Positions 9,072 through 19,543 of a stretch of 64,000 nucleotides of DNA are shown here, in pieces. The stretch spans positions 85,683-149,682 of the forward strand of contig NZ_QOVK01000009.1 of assembly GCF_004104075.1 (NCBI RefSeq), read 5' to 3'. Position 1 is the first letter of the stretch. The number at the start of each line of letters is the position of its first letter. The notes under the pieces are model-generated. The model worked only from the letters and a program-made list of their open reading frames with translations, was not told the DNA's origin and did no database searches. Source of the DNA: Leeuwenhoekiella polynyae (GTDB lineage: Bacteria > Bacteroidota > Bacteroidia > Flavobacteriales > Flavobacteriaceae). The position numbers were made by a program, and so were the translations under genes.

Positions 9072-10910
9072 ATGCTACAAGGCTTGGATATAGCTATCAT
9101 ATTACTCTATCTGATCGGAACCATTCTCATAGGTCTTGCTTTAAGAAAAAAAGCTCAGAAAAGTAAAGATGATTATTTAATGGGAGGCAAGTCATTGCCA
9201 TGGTATATGTTAGGCCTTTCAAACGCATCTGGCATGTTTGATATATCGGGGACCATGTGGCTCGTGACCTTAACCTTCGTTTACGGACTAAAAAGTATTT
9301 GGATACCCTGGTTATGGCCTGTTTTTAACCAGGTGTTCTTAATGGTTTACTTATCTGTCTGGCTTCGGAGATCTAATGTTACTACTGGTGCAGAATGGAT
9401 TCTTTTTCGTTTTGACAACGGTAAAGGAGGTAAAAGATCTCATACAATAATTGTCATTTTTGCAATACTCAGTTGTCTGGGTTTTTTGGCATACGGTTTT
9501 ATAGGACTGGGAAAATTTGTTGAAATATTTATCCCTTGGGAAATAGTGTCCCAGTACATCCCCTTCAACATCCCACCTAACTATATCCCTCACTTTTATG
9601 GTATTATTTTTACATTATTTGCAGTATTCTACTCTGTTTTAGGAGGGATGTCTGGTATTGTTTGGACAGACGTTTTACAGTATACGGTAATGACGGTGTC
9701 ATCAATAGCCATTGCTGTTATCGCCTGGAAGGCAATGGGCTCCAATCAGCTCAATGTTCCTAATGGCTGGATGAATCCATTTTTTGACTGGAAGTTAAAT
9801 ATGGATTGGACCGGAATTATCGATGAGGTCAATGCCAAAATAAAATCTGACGGATACTCCCTTTTTACCATATTCTTCATGTTGATGCTTTTTAAAGGAA
9901 TTCTCGCTAGCATCGCAGGGCCTGCCCCAAATTACGACATGCAGAAAATTTTATCTACTAAATCGCCATTCGAGGCTGCAAAAATGAGTGCTTTTTCACT
10001 TGCCGCATTAATTCCTACCCGATATCTAATGGTAGGTGGCTTCTCGGTTCTGGCAATTTTATTTTATGATGATTTAGATCTTTATACTGCCGGTATACTT
10101 GATTTTGAAAAAATACTGCCTGCGGCAATTGAGCAATTTGTTCCTGTTGGTTTATTAGGTTTATTACTTGCCGGCTTACTTGCCGCGTTCATGTCAACTT
10201 TTGCCGGAACCTTAAATGCAGCTCAGGCATATCTTGTAAACGACATTTATCTGAAGCACTACAATCCTCATGCCAGTCACTCTAAAATTAAGAAAATGAA
10301 CTATAGCAGTGGCCTCGCTGTTGTACTTGTAAGTATTATTCTCGGCTTTTTTATACAGGATGTCAATTCCATTTTGCAGTGGATAGTTTCGGCACTCTAT
10401 GGTAGCTACGTGGTGTCTAATGTCTTAAAGTGGCACTGGTGGAGGTTTAATGGTGAAGGCTACTTCTGGGGAATGCTCTCAGGAATGATCCCTGCTATGA
10501 TCTTTCCATTATTTACTGATACTTTAGATCTTTATTACTTCCCAATTATCCTTCTTATTTCGATTGCTGGTAGTATTCTTGGAACTTATTCTGCCCCTCC
10601 AACCGATCAAAGGGTACTTATGGATTTTTATAAAAAAACAAGACCTTGGGGATACTGGAAACCCGTGTACGAACAACTAAAAAAAGAAGATCCCGGGTTT
10701 TCAAGAAACAAAGGTTTTACAAGAGATATGTTTAATGTAGTGCTGGGCACGGTAGCTCAAACATTACTAGTTGTTATCCCTATCTACCTGATACTTCACG
10801 AAAATATGCATTTCCTAATTTCTTGTGCAATACTGGTTGTGTGCATTATGGTATTGAAAAAAACATGGTGGAACACCATTAAAATTGAAAATAATATAAG
10901 TAGTAAATAA
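9072..10910 (+). CDS. Sodium:solute symporter (SSS family), probable mannobiose importer
   Basis: This is a 612-residue integral membrane protein with about 14 hydrophobic segments. The N-terminal DYLMGGKSLPWYMLGLSNA is typical of the SSS family. The start is adjacent to the GH26 stop with no gap, and GH130 begins 3 bp after its stop, so the genes are co-translated. In the described Bacteroides fragilis mannan pathway a transporter lies beside the epimerase and phosphorylase. By that parallel it should bring mannobiose into the cytoplasm; the substrate is inferred. Confidence 0.88.
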   Translation: MLQGLDIAIILLYLIGTILIGLALRKKAQKSKDDYLMGGKSLPWYMLGLSNASGMFDISGTMWLVTLTFVYGLKSIWIPWLWPVFNQVFLMVYLSVWLRRSNVTTGAEWILFRFDNGKGGKRSHTIIVIFAILSCLGFLAYGFIGLGKFVEIFIPWEIVSQYIPFNIPPNYIPHFYGIIFTLFAVFYSVLGGMSGIVWTDVLQYTVMTVSSIAIAVIAWKAMGSNQLNVPNGWMNPFFDWKLNMDWTGIIDEVNAKIKSDGYSLFTIFFMLMLFKGILASIAGPAPNYDMQKILSTKSPFEAAKMSAFSLAALIPTRYLMVGGFSVLAILFYDDLDLYTAGILDFEKILPAAIEQFVPVGLLGLLLAGLLAAFMSTFAGTLNAAQAYLVNDIYLKHYNPHASHSKIKKMNYSSGLAVVLVSIILGFFIQDVNSILQWIVSALYGSYVVSNVLKWHWWRFNGEGYFWGMLSGMIPAMIFPLFTDTLDLYYFPIILLISIAGSILGTYSAPPTDQRVLMDFYKKTRPWGYWKPVYEQLKKEDPGFSRNKGFTRDMFNVVLGTVAQTLLVVIPIYLILHENMHFLISCAILVVCIMVLKKTWWNTIKIENNISSK

Positions 10911-10913
10911 TTT

Positions 10914-12119
10914 ATGTCAATTACAGAAAATAAAAATCCAAAAACGAAAAAAATACCAAATTATGATCATTTGGTTAATGACTTTCAAACCTTCCTGGCA
11001 CAAAAAAATTACCCGGAAGACCAATCAAATGGTATTTACAAAAGGTATGTAAACCCGGTTCTAACCAATAAACACGCTCCTTTAGAATGGCGCTACGATT
11101 TTAACCCCGAGACAAATCCATTTGGGATGGAGCGCATTGGTATAAACGCCACATTTAATCCGGGTGCGATTAAATGGAATGGTCAGTATATTTTAGCTGT
11201 TCGTGTTGAAGGGAATGATAGAAAATCCTTTTTTGCGTTAGCTGAAAGCAATAATGGAGTTGACAACTTTAAATTTTGGGATAAGCCCATTGCATTGCCG
11301 CAAACCCATGAGCCTGACACCAATGTCTATGATATGCGTCTTACCAAACACGAGGATGGTTGGATCTATGGTATTTTTTGTACCGAACGTAAAGACAACT
11401 TAAAACCTCTTGACACCACTGCTGCTGTTGCAAATGCAGGAATCGTTCGCACAAAGGATTTAAAAAATTGGGAACGCTTACCTGATCTAATCTCAAATTC
11501 CGGTCAACAACGCAATGTAGTCATGCATCCAGAATTCATAAACGGTAACTATGCGCTATACACCCGTCCACAAGACGGTTTTATTGAAGTCGGCAAAGGT
11601 GGTGGTATTGGTCTAGGGTACATAAAAGACATGAAAAATCCGGTACTTGAGGGTGAGAAAATAATCAATCGCAAAGCCTATCATACAATTTATGAATTAA
11701 AAAATGGTCTGGGTCCCGCTCCAATAAAAACAAAAGAAGGCTGGCTCCACCTGGCTCATGGCGTAAGAAATACTGCAGGAGGTCTACGCTATACACTTTA
11801 TTTATTTATGACAGCATTAGATAGTATTGAACAAGTTATCTATCAACCAGCAGGATATTTTATGGCTCCTGACTATAAAGAAACCGTGGGAGATGTACCA
11901 AATGTATTGTTCGGTAATGGTTGGATTCTGGATGATGATGGTAGAATACTCATCTATTATGCCTCATCAGACACACGTTCTCACGTTGCTGTTTCTTCTA
12001 TAGACAGACTCATTGACTATGTGAAAAACACCCCTCAGGACACCTTTACATCTTCAGGCTCAGTTCAAAATATCCTGGCACAAATTGAACGCAACAAAAT
12101 CTTTAAGGATGCCGAATGA
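10914..12119 (+). CDS. GH130 phosphorylase, likely 4-O-beta-D-mannosyl-D-glucose phosphorylase
   Basis: The 401-residue protein has no signal peptide and so is cytoplasmic. It shows the GH130 five-bladed propeller pattern: GMERIGINATFNPGA, the TNVYDMRLT motif with the probable catalytic Asp140, and the HLAHGVRNTAGGLRYTLY stretch. The best fit is GH130 subfamily 1, which converts mannosyl-glucose and phosphate to mannose-1-phosphate and glucose. It overlaps the epimerase gene, whose product supplies its substrate. This pairing is established for B. fragilis; subfamily assignment here is from motif memory. Confidence 0.92.
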   Translation: MSITENKNPKTKKIPNYDHLVNDFQTFLAQKNYPEDQSNGIYKRYVNPVLTNKHAPLEWRYDFNPETNPFGMERIGINATFNPGAIKWNGQYILAVRVEGNDRKSFFALAESNNGVDNFKFWDKPIALPQTHEPDTNVYDMRLTKHEDGWIYGIFCTERKDNLKPLDTTAAVANAGIVRTKDLKNWERLPDLISNSGQQRNVVMHPEFINGNYALYTRPQDGFIEVGKGGGIGLGYIKDMKNPVLEGEKIINRKAYHTIYELKNGLGPAPIKTKEGWLHLAHGVRNTAGGLRYTLYLFMTALDSIEQVIYQPAGYFMAPDYKETVGDVPNVLFGNGWILDDDGRILIYYASSDTRSHVAVSSIDRLIDYVKNTPQDTFTSSGSVQNILAQIERNKIFKDAE

Positions 12120-13302
12120 TGCAAATCAAAAATTTAAAAGCGAGCTTGAAAACGAGCTTAGGGAAATTCTAAAGTATTGGAAATATAATACTTTAGATGA
12201 ATCAAATGGCGGTTTTTACGGAAGAAGGAATTTTAAAAACAAATTAATACCAAAGGCTGATAAAGGCATTATTTTAAATACGCGTTTGCTTTGGGCATTT
12301 TCTGCAGCAGGTAACTTTTATAAAGATGAATCCCTTAAAGTTTATGCGGACAGAGCTTATGAATATTTAAAAGATCATTTTCAGGATCCCAGCCATTATG
12401 GCCTCTATTGGGAACTAGATTACACGGGCAAACCTAAAAATACCCGAAAACAAATCTATGCTCAGGCCTTTGGAATATATGCTTTATCTGAATATTACCG
12501 ATTTAGCAGTAAAGAAGAAGCTAAAGATTGGGCACTATCCTTATTTGACCTGGTAGAAACCTGGGCTAGAGATCAAAAAAACAATGGATATCTAGAAGCC
12601 TTTCAAAATGATTGGAGCCCAATAGCTGATGTGCGGTTGAGCGAAAAAGAGGATAACTCGGCTAAGACCATGAATACCCATTTACACATCCTGGAAGCAT
12701 ATACCACTCTTGCTCAAATATCTAAAAACACCAAAGTACACGAAGCGTTGGAAAATTTAATAGTGCTTTTTCTAAATCGTTTTTATGACGAAACTAGTCA
12801 GCATTTCCAATTATTTTTTGATGAAAATTGGCATCGTACAAAAGCAATTGTTTCATACGGACATGATATCGAAGCAATCTGGCTTCTAACAGAGGCTTGT
12901 AAAGCAGTTGCCAACCCTAAATTACTACTAAAAACCAAATCAATTAGTGTAGCGGTTGCTAAAACCTTTTTAAAACAAGCCTATTTACCCAAATCAGGGA
13001 TTATAAATGAAGTTGATCTTGATACAGGTAACGTTGATCCAGATAGACATTGGTGGGCCCAAATGGAAGCTTTGGTAGGCCTGCAATATGCTTATGAATT
13101 TTCTGGAGATATTCAATTTAGAAACGCGCAACTTGACATTTGGAATTATACAAAAAAACATTTTATAGATAGCAAATACGGCGAATGGCATTTTCGCCTA
13201 AATGAAAATCAAGAACCCTATACCTCTGAGGATAAGGTAAGTATGTGGAAAGCTCCATATCACAACTCCCGGGCTTGTATGGTAGTAATCAAATTAATTT
13301 AA
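12109..13302 (+). CDS. N-acylglucosamine/cellobiose 2-epimerase family, probable mannobiose 2-epimerase
   Basis: I choose the ATG at 12109 (397 residues, 11 bp overlap with GH130) over a TTG at 12085. The (alpha/alpha)6 barrel family is shown by GGFYGRR, NTHLHILEAYT, SYGHDIEAIWLL, HWWAQMEALVG and the late WKAPYHNSRA, which together hold the conserved His residues of cellobiose 2-epimerases. The enzyme would convert beta-1,4-mannobiose to mannosyl-glucose for GH130. It is cytoplasmic, with no signal peptide. The context decides mannobiose over N-acylglucosamine as substrate. Confidence 0.9.
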   Translation: MPNDANQKFKSELENELREILKYWKYNTLDESNGGFYGRRNFKNKLIPKADKGIILNTRLLWAFSAAGNFYKDESLKVYADRAYEYLKDHFQDPSHYGLYWELDYTGKPKNTRKQIYAQAFGIYALSEYYRFSSKEEAKDWALSLFDLVETWARDQKNNGYLEAFQNDWSPIADVRLSEKEDNSAKTMNTHLHILEAYTTLAQISKNTKVHEALENLIVLFLNRFYDETSQHFQLFFDENWHRTKAIVSYGHDIEAIWLLTEACKAVANPKLLLKTKSISVAVAKTFLKQAYLPKSGIINEVDLDTGNVDPDRHWWAQMEALVGLQYAYEFSGDIQFRNAQLDIWNYTKKHFIDSKYGEWHFRLNENQEPYTSEDKVSMWKAPYHNSRACMVVIKLI

Positions 13303-13306
13303 AATT

Positions 13307-14548
13307 ATGAAAAGAATATTAACATCACTTTTTATTGTGAATTTTTTCTTGGTAAGCTGTTCAAAAGACGAAGAGTTTATGGAAGAAATAGATGCTACAC
13401 CTCCAGTTTCTGAAGAACAACCAGAAATAAGTTTCCCTCCTTCCCTTGCGTATTCATATATGGTAGATGCTGGAGCAACACCAGAGACTATTGCTTTGTT
13501 TTATAACCTTAAAGCTTTGTCATACTCAAGTTATATTGTTGGCCAGCAGGACGCTTTCAGTGCATTTTATCAGAATACCGGTGGAATGTCTGACATGAAA
13601 AAACTAACGGGTAGTGATCCTGGCATGTTAGGATCAGACTTTATGTTTATCACAGATGATGCAAATGACGAGCAACCCAACAACTGGTTCTATCAACAAG
13701 AGCAACACATCCGTTCAAAAGCCATTGAAGCTTTTGATAAAGGAATGGTAAATATCTTTTGCTGGCACCTTAGAGAACCCTATGAAGGAGACCACTTCTA
13801 TACTTCTGAAATGACAACAGATCAAAAACAAAATGCCTTCAAAAGTATTCTGCCGGGTGGTGAGAATCACGAGTATTATAAGAAAAAATTACAAAAGGTA
13901 GCTACATTTACAAAAAACCTTAAAAGTACAAACGGCACACTCATTCCTATAATATTTAGACCATTCCACGAGTTTGACAAAGACTTTTTTTGGTGGGGTG
14001 CCGCTTATAGTTCCCCTCAGGAATTCATTGAACTCTGGCGGTTTACGGTATCTTATTTGCGTGATGATTTAGACGTTAGTAATATACTGTACGCCTTTTC
14101 ACCCGACAACAGCTATACTACCGAAAACAGCTATTTAACGCGCTATCCTGGAGATGAATACGTAGACGTGGTAGGGATGGATAATTATGGGGATTTAGCC
14201 GCACAAAATGGGTCATTGATAAGTCTTGCCAATCAAAAATTAAAAGTAGTATCAGACCTTGCAGAAAAACGCAACAAAATTGCTGCATTTACAGAAACTG
14301 GGTATTTTGTGTCTCCCTCAGATCAATTAGCCCCAGATTTTTACTCCAGAAACGTTTATGAAGTACTTACCAAACAGGACATAAATTTAGGTTTTATGAT
14401 GTTTTGGCAAAATTATCAAGATTCTTATACGGTACCTGTACCAGGAGCCCGGGGAGCAGATGACTTTTTAAAGTTCAGAGAAAAGGAAAAAACCATGCTT
14501 TTAACAGATTTGCCAGATATTTATGATTTACCTGAAGACGACATTTAA
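13307..14548 (+). CDS. Second GH26 beta-mannanase lipoprotein
   Basis: This 413-residue protein is anchored through Cys18 (FLVSCSKDEE), followed by an acidic Pro-rich linker to about residue 45. Acidic residues right after the lipidated Cys are a known surface-export signal in Bacteroidota. The GH26 motifs are intact: IVGQQDA, acid/base Glu222 in FRPFHEF, FFWWG, and nucleophile Glu330 in FTETG. It is clearly diverged from the first GH26, so the two probably divide endo-acting surface and periplasmic work. Which is which is not proven. Confidence 0.92.
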   Translation: MKRILTSLFIVNFFLVSCSKDEEFMEEIDATPPVSEEQPEISFPPSLAYSYMVDAGATPETIALFYNLKALSYSSYIVGQQDAFSAFYQNTGGMSDMKKLTGSDPGMLGSDFMFITDDANDEQPNNWFYQQEQHIRSKAIEAFDKGMVNIFCWHLREPYEGDHFYTSEMTTDQKQNAFKSILPGGENHEYYKKKLQKVATFTKNLKSTNGTLIPIIFRPFHEFDKDFFWWGAAYSSPQEFIELWRFTVSYLRDDLDVSNILYAFSPDNSYTTENSYLTRYPGDEYVDVVGMDNYGDLAAQNGSLISLANQKLKVVSDLAEKRNKIAAFTETGYFVSPSDQLAPDFYSRNVYEVLTKQDINLGFMMFWQNYQDSYTVPVPGARGADDFLKFREKEKTMLLTDLPDIYDLPEDDI

Positions 14549-15833
14549 AAATATAAGTTGGAGGTTCTTTACTTGGGCTTTGTTGCTTATTACGTTCACT
14601 TCCTGCGGAAGTATTGAAAAAATAAGTGTTGAAGACGGGCGTTTTTACAAGGGTGACCAGCCATACTATTTTATAGGTGCTAACTATTGGTATGGCCCAC
14701 TCATAGCTGCACCAAATATTGGCGATCGAAAACGTTTAGTTCGTGAACTTGATTTAATGGATAGTTTAGGAATTAATAATCTACGAATATTGGTAGGAGC
14801 TGAAGGCGGTAAAGAAGACTTCCAGGTTAAACCCGCATTGCAACCCACCCAAGGTCAGTATAATCAAGACTTACTTGTAGGTCTGGACTTTTTGCTGGCA
14901 GAGATGAGAAAACGCAATATGTATGCGGTGCTATACTTAAATAATAATTGGATTTGGTCTGGAGGAATGTCTGCATACCTAAACTGGAATGGATATGGGG
15001 AAGTTGCAAACCCCTTTCTGGAAAAATACACCTGGCCCGATTATTTTAAGTATACGCAACAATTTCACACCTGCACACCCTGTCGAAAAGCGTTTTTAAA
15101 TCATATCCAATTCATTCTGGGGAGAACCAATTCTATAAATGGAAAAAAATATACCGAAGACAATACCATTATGTCCTGGCAAGTTGCCAATGAACCCCGG
15201 ATTTTTACAGAAGAAGATCGGGCACCTTTTAAAGAATGGCTAGATGAAGTCGTTACCCTTTTAGAAAATTTAGATCCAGACACCCTAATATCTACTGGAG
15301 CTGAAGGTAAAGCGAGTTACCTTCAGGAAATAGACACCTATAAGATGCTTCATGAAAATTCCAATATTGACTATCTCACGATGCATATGTGGCCAAAGAA
15401 CTGGCAGTGGTACGATCCGAATAACGAAGAGGAGTCCTTAAAATCTTCTATCTCGAAAGCAAATGATTATATACAAGAACACCTACAGGTTGCTCAGGAA
15501 CTGAATAAACCAATAGTTATATCAGAATTCGGTTTTCCACGTGCGAAGGAAAGCCTTTCTAAGAAAGCATCTATTGGCAATAGAAATGCATTCTATAGAG
15601 AATTATTCCAACTTATTGAAATAAGCTCTAAAGATAAATCTGTGTTATCAGGTCTAAATTTTTGGGGATTTGCGGGCTACGCGAAAACAAATGAAAAGAA
15701 TGGAAAATGGGAAGTAGGAGATGATTTTAGTGCAGATCCCCCTCAGGAGCCGCAGGGTTTGAATTCTGTTTTTGCTTCAGACACCTCTACATTAAGCCTT
15801 ATTAAAAAATACAACGATGCTCTACAAAACTGA
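14523..15833 (+). CDS. GH5 (subfamily 7-like) endo-beta-1,4-mannanase lipoprotein
   Basis: The 436-residue protein begins inside the end of the GH26 gene (26 bp overlap). It has a signal and lipobox (LLITFTSCGS, Cys28). The eukaryote-like mannanase pattern is visible: FIGANYWYG near the N-terminus, LRILVGAEGG, acid/base Glu224 in WQVANEPR, and nucleophile Glu335 in VISEFG. The CTPCRKAF pair of cysteines is also seen in some GH5_7 enzymes. It would hydrolyse internal beta-1,4-mannosidic bonds. Confidence 0.9.
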   Translation: MIYLKTTFKNISWRFFTWALLLITFTSCGSIEKISVEDGRFYKGDQPYYFIGANYWYGPLIAAPNIGDRKRLVRELDLMDSLGINNLRILVGAEGGKEDFQVKPALQPTQGQYNQDLLVGLDFLLAEMRKRNMYAVLYLNNNWIWSGGMSAYLNWNGYGEVANPFLEKYTWPDYFKYTQQFHTCTPCRKAFLNHIQFILGRTNSINGKKYTEDNTIMSWQVANEPRIFTEEDRAPFKEWLDEVVTLLENLDPDTLISTGAEGKASYLQEIDTYKMLHENSNIDYLTMHMWPKNWQWYDPNNEEESLKSSISKANDYIQEHLQVAQELNKPIVISEFGFPRAKESLSKKASIGNRNAFYRELFQLIEISSKDKSVLSGLNFWGFAGYAKTNEKNGKWEVGDDFSADPPQEPQGLNSVFASDTSTLSLIKKYNDALQN

Positions 15834-18150
15834 TCGGATAAAATGGTGCTTATCAATTTCTTTAGGGCTAAGTGCTTTTATTTTTTTGAACAGCTTCCGC
15901 TTTGCAAACACTTCAAATTTATTAGAAATGCAGCGATCTCAAACAGACTCCATCGATGTTAAAGTAGATTCCATTTTAAAAATTATGACCCTTGAAGAAA
16001 AAGTGGGTCAAATGAATCAATATAATGGTTTCTGGGATGTAACAGGCCCCTCACCGAAAGATGGAAATGCAGCAAAAAAATATGAGGATATAAAAAGCGG
16101 TAGGGTTGGCTCTATGTTGACCGTTCGGGGGGTAGATCAGGTAAGGGAAGTCCAGAAGTTAGTGGTAGAAGAAAGTCGTTTAGGCATCCCTTTACTTATT
16201 GGTTTTGATGTTATTCACGGCTACAAAACCTTAAGTCCAATTCCGCTTGCAGAGGCAGCCAGCTGGGATATTGAGGCAATCAAAAAATCAGCTGCTGTTG
16301 CTGCTTCAGAAGCTGCTGCATCGGGTATCAACTGGACATTTGCTCCAATGGTCGACATTTCTAGGGATCCGCGTTGGGGACGAGTAATGGAGGGCGCCGG
16401 TGAAGATCCTTATCTGGGAAGCAAAATTGCTAGGGCACGCGTTGAAGGTTTTCAAGGAAAAAATCTAAATGCCGTAAACACAATCGCCGCTACTGCAAAA
16501 CATTTCGCAGCTTATGGTTTTGCTGAAGCAGGTAAAGAATACAATAAAGCAGATATAGGCACTGTCACTTTACATAATATGGTACTCCCACCGTTTAAAG
16601 CAGCAAACCAGGCCGGTGTAAGTACCTTTATGACAGGTTTTAATGAATTCAATGGTATTCCTGTAACAGGAAGCGAGTATCTTTTACGGGACTTATTAAA
16701 AAATAAATGGGGTTTTCAAGGCTTTGTGATTTCAGATTGGGCCTCTATAGAAGAAATGGTAACTCACGGCTATGCAAGGGATAAGGCTGATGCCGCAAAC
16801 AAGGCAGTAAAAGCAGGTGTAGATATGGATATGGAGTCCTCTTCCTTTCTTGATGAATTGATTGGGCTGATTCAAGCTGGGGCAGTTCGGGAAGAATTAA
16901 TAGACGATGCCGTTCGCAGGATTTTAAAAGTAAAGTTTCTGTTGGGCCTCTTTGATGATCCCTATAAATATTGTGATGTAGAGCGCGAACTACAAACTAT
17001 TGGTAGTGAAGAAAATCGCAAAGCCGTTCTGGATATGGCCAAAAAATCTATAGTGCTTTTAAAAAATGAAAACAATTTACTACCCCTTAAAAAAAATGGT
17101 CAAAAAATAGCAGTAATAGGTCCGCTTGCCGATGATAGCAACAGTGTTTTGGGAAGTTGGCGCATTGCTTCTGAAGACAGTAGCGGTGTTTCAATAGTAG
17201 AGGGTTTAAAGCAGTATAAGGGAAATGAATTGATCTTTAAAAAAGGGGCCGATCTAATTACAAATAAGCCTACTTTTATCAACGAACTTGAATTTAATAC
17301 TACCGATAAAAGTGGTTTTGAAGAAGCCCTTTCAGCTGCAAAAGCTGCTGACGTTGTTATAATGGTTTTGGGAGAGCACGGATTTCAGAGTGGCGAGGGA
17401 CGTAGTAGAACACAATTAGACCTTCCAGGAGTTCAGCAAGACTTAATGGAAGAAGTGTTTAAGGTTAATAAAAATTGTGTTCTGGTGCTTAATAACGGGA
17501 GACCCCTGGCTATTGAATGGGCGGATAAACACATCCCCTCAATTGTAGAAGCCTGGCATTTAGGTACCGAAACAGGAAACGCAGTAGCTCAGGTTCTTTA
17601 TGGTGACTACAACCCTAGTGGTAAATTGCCAATGACCTTCCCCAGAAATGTGGCTCAAATTCCTATCTATTATAACCATAGAAATACAGGAAGACCTGTA
17701 GATCCTCAACCGGGTGAAAATATGGTTTTCTGGTCACACTACAGCGACATAGAAAACGCTCCACTATTCCCTTTTGGCTATGGGTTAAGCTACACCTCTT
17801 TTAACTACTCCAATCTCAACGTAGAGAAAGAAAGCTATACTGTAAATGAAGAAGTACAAATTAGTGTAGAACTTAGTAATACCGGCGATTATAATGGTAA
17901 AGAGGTTGTACAATTATACATTCGTGATCTTTTTGCAAAAATAGTAAGGCCGGTAAGAGAACTTAAAGGTTTCCAATTAGTAAAGCTGAAAAAAGGCGAA
18001 TCTAAAATCATAAAGTTTAGTCTAACCAGCGAAGAGTTGGGTTTTTATGATCAAGACGGAAACTTTACAGTAGAGCCAGGAGAATTTGAAATCTTTGTAG
18101 GTACTGATTCAAACGCTAGTCTTAAAACCCGTTTTTTACTAAAGGAATAA
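15817..18150 (+). CDS. GH3 beta-glycosidase (beta-glucosidase or beta-mannosidase type)
   Basis: The 777-residue length and order are standard for periplasmic GH3: N-terminal hydrophobic segment (about 10-28), TIM barrel with KHFAAYG and nucleophile Asp307 in VISDWAS, alpha/beta sandwich with LGEHGFQSGEGRSR, and a fibronectin-III-like end (about 690-765). It overlaps the GH5 stop by 17 bp and ends the operon. In a glucomannan locus it would remove terminal beta-glucose from oligosaccharides. GH3 specificity cannot be read from these motifs. Confidence 0.92.
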   Translation: MLYKTDRIKWCLSISLGLSAFIFLNSFRFANTSNLLEMQRSQTDSIDVKVDSILKIMTLEEKVGQMNQYNGFWDVTGPSPKDGNAAKKYEDIKSGRVGSMLTVRGVDQVREVQKLVVEESRLGIPLLIGFDVIHGYKTLSPIPLAEAASWDIEAIKKSAAVAASEAAASGINWTFAPMVDISRDPRWGRVMEGAGEDPYLGSKIARARVEGFQGKNLNAVNTIAATAKHFAAYGFAEAGKEYNKADIGTVTLHNMVLPPFKAANQAGVSTFMTGFNEFNGIPVTGSEYLLRDLLKNKWGFQGFVISDWASIEEMVTHGYARDKADAANKAVKAGVDMDMESSSFLDELIGLIQAGAVREELIDDAVRRILKVKFLLGLFDDPYKYCDVERELQTIGSEENRKAVLDMAKKSIVLLKNENNLLPLKKNGQKIAVIGPLADDSNSVLGSWRIASEDSSGVSIVEGLKQYKGNELIFKKGADLITNKPTFINELEFNTTDKSGFEEALSAAKAADVVIMVLGEHGFQSGEGRSRTQLDLPGVQQDLMEEVFKVNKNCVLVLNNGRPLAIEWADKHIPSIVEAWHLGTETGNAVAQVLYGDYNPSGKLPMTFPRNVAQIPIYYNHRNTGRPVDPQPGENMVFWSHYSDIENAPLFPFGYGLSYTSFNYSNLNVEKESYTVNEEVQISVELSNTGDYNGKEVVQLYIRDLFAKIVRPVRELKGFQLVKLKKGESKIIKFSLTSEELGFYDQDGNFTVEPGEFEIFVGTDSNASLKTRFLLKE

Positions 18151-19539
18151 CTACTCTATTTTTATAGTAAAACTAGAAGTAGGTAAGCCTGTTCCATTAA
18201 ATATATTTGGTATACTGGAATTTGCCCAAGAATAGCGAACAAAAAGCGGATGTTCCAGTTTTCCTTTTTTAAGAAAAATCTGATTGTCTTTGATTTTGAA
18301 ATCTACAGGTTGAAAGACTTTATCTGCTCCTGCAATTTCAAACTGACTAGCTTTATTATTCTTGTCAATGTGTAAAAGCTCTGCATTACTAAAATTTAGA
18401 ATAATTTTATTTTTGTCGCTTGTAGCTTTTTGAATAAGCGGCGGATATGCCTTTATTTCCTTTTTGAATTTATCAGCCATCACAAGATTTGCAAATCGTA
18501 TACCTACATCCTTTTTATTTTTAGGGTGGATGTCATTGATGTTTCCTATATCACTTGTTACGACCATTCCCGTTTTTGCAAGTCTCAAAGCACGTCTTTG
18601 AGCATCCCTAATTTGAACACCAGAAAATTCAGTCTCGTACTTATACGGTGCTATTTGGGCAAAGTAAAAAGGGATAATTTCGTTAAACTGAACCCTCCAG
18701 CTTTCAATTAGGGTAGTGAACATTTTTTCATAATATTGAGAGTTTACTGTATTTGACTCCCCTTGATACCACAGTACTCCGGCAATTTTGAAGTTCATTA
18801 AGGGATGTACCATTGCGTTGTAAATAGACCCAGGTTCTTTTGGTCCCCATTCTGTTTCAGGCAGTAATCCTGCCGCTTTAACCAATATACTGTCACGCTC
18901 AATAGCATGTTTAGGAACCCATGTTTCGGCTGGAGTACCGCCCCAGGTTGATCCAATTAAACCTACAGGAACTTGAAGTTCCTTATTCAATTTTTGAGCA
19001 AAAAAATAGGCTACTGCACTAAAGTTTTTCATGGTTTCAGGCTTACTCCCTACCCAGCTCCCATTTAGATCATCTTGAGGAAATCGAGCAGTTTTGTGAT
19101 TTACCGTAAAAATTCTAATCGAGTCGTTTTTTGAATTTTGGATAGCTCGCTCACCATTTTCAATTCCTGCCGCTGCACTCCATTCCATATTTGATTGCCC
19201 TGAAATCAACCAAACTTCACCCAACAAAATATTCTTAAGAGTAATCTTGTTGTATCCCTCAATTATTAAATTTAGGCTGCCTTTTTTTTCGTTTGTTAAA
19301 ATTGTGGTCTTCCAAAAACCCCTATTATTAGGGGTTACAGAGTATTCCGCAACATCCCAGCTTGATGAAATTTTGACTGTTTCTCCTGGTTTAGCCCAAC
19401 CCCATATTGCGACATCAGCATTTCGTTGCAGAACCATATTATCTGCAAAAATTGCCGGCAATACTACATTAGAATACATTTGACTTATTTGCATTACCGC
19501 AACAACAACAATTATAAATTTGATTTTCATTTGGTGCAT
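18151..19539 (-). CDS. Sialate O-acetylesterase-like SGNH esterase (probable acetyl-mannan esterase)
   Basis: This 462-residue secreted protein has an N-terminal hydrophobic segment and a beta-rich domain (about 25-105). The catalytic part starts at VWLISGQSNMEWS with nucleophile Ser116 and ends with the Asp-x-His region INDIHPKNK. The family (DUF303/SASA) deacetylates sugars. Lying next to a CE2-like esterase in a mannan locus, it most likely removes acetyl groups from mannan rather than sialic acid. Its stop is adjacent to the stop of the convergent GH3 gene. It is the second gene of a two-gene leftward unit. Confidence 0.85.
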   Translation of the reverse strand: MHQMKIKFIIVVVAVMQISQMYSNVVLPAIFADNMVLQRNADVAIWGWAKPGETVKISSSWDVAEYSVTPNNRGFWKTTILTNEKKGSLNLIIEGYNKITLKNILLGEVWLISGQSNMEWSAAAGIENGERAIQNSKNDSIRIFTVNHKTARFPQDDLNGSWVGSKPETMKNFSAVAYFFAQKLNKELQVPVGLIGSTWGGTPAETWVPKHAIERDSILVKAAGLLPETEWGPKEPGSIYNAMVHPLMNFKIAGVLWYQGESNTVNSQYYEKMFTTLIESWRVQFNEIIPFYFAQIAPYKYETEFSGVQIRDAQRRALRLAKTGMVVTSDIGNINDIHPKNKKDVGIRFANLVMADKFKKEIKAYPPLIQKATSDKNKIILNFSNAELLHIDKNNKASQFEIAGADKVFQPVDFKIKDNQIFLKKGKLEHPLFVRYSWANSSIPNIFNGTGLPTSSFTIKIE

Positions 19540-19543
19540 TGTT

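Noticed and set aside
12085..12108. TTG start for the epimerase gene
   Set aside because: The ATG at 12109 follows 24 bp later with a shorter, more usual overlap with GH130; the extra eight residues have no role.
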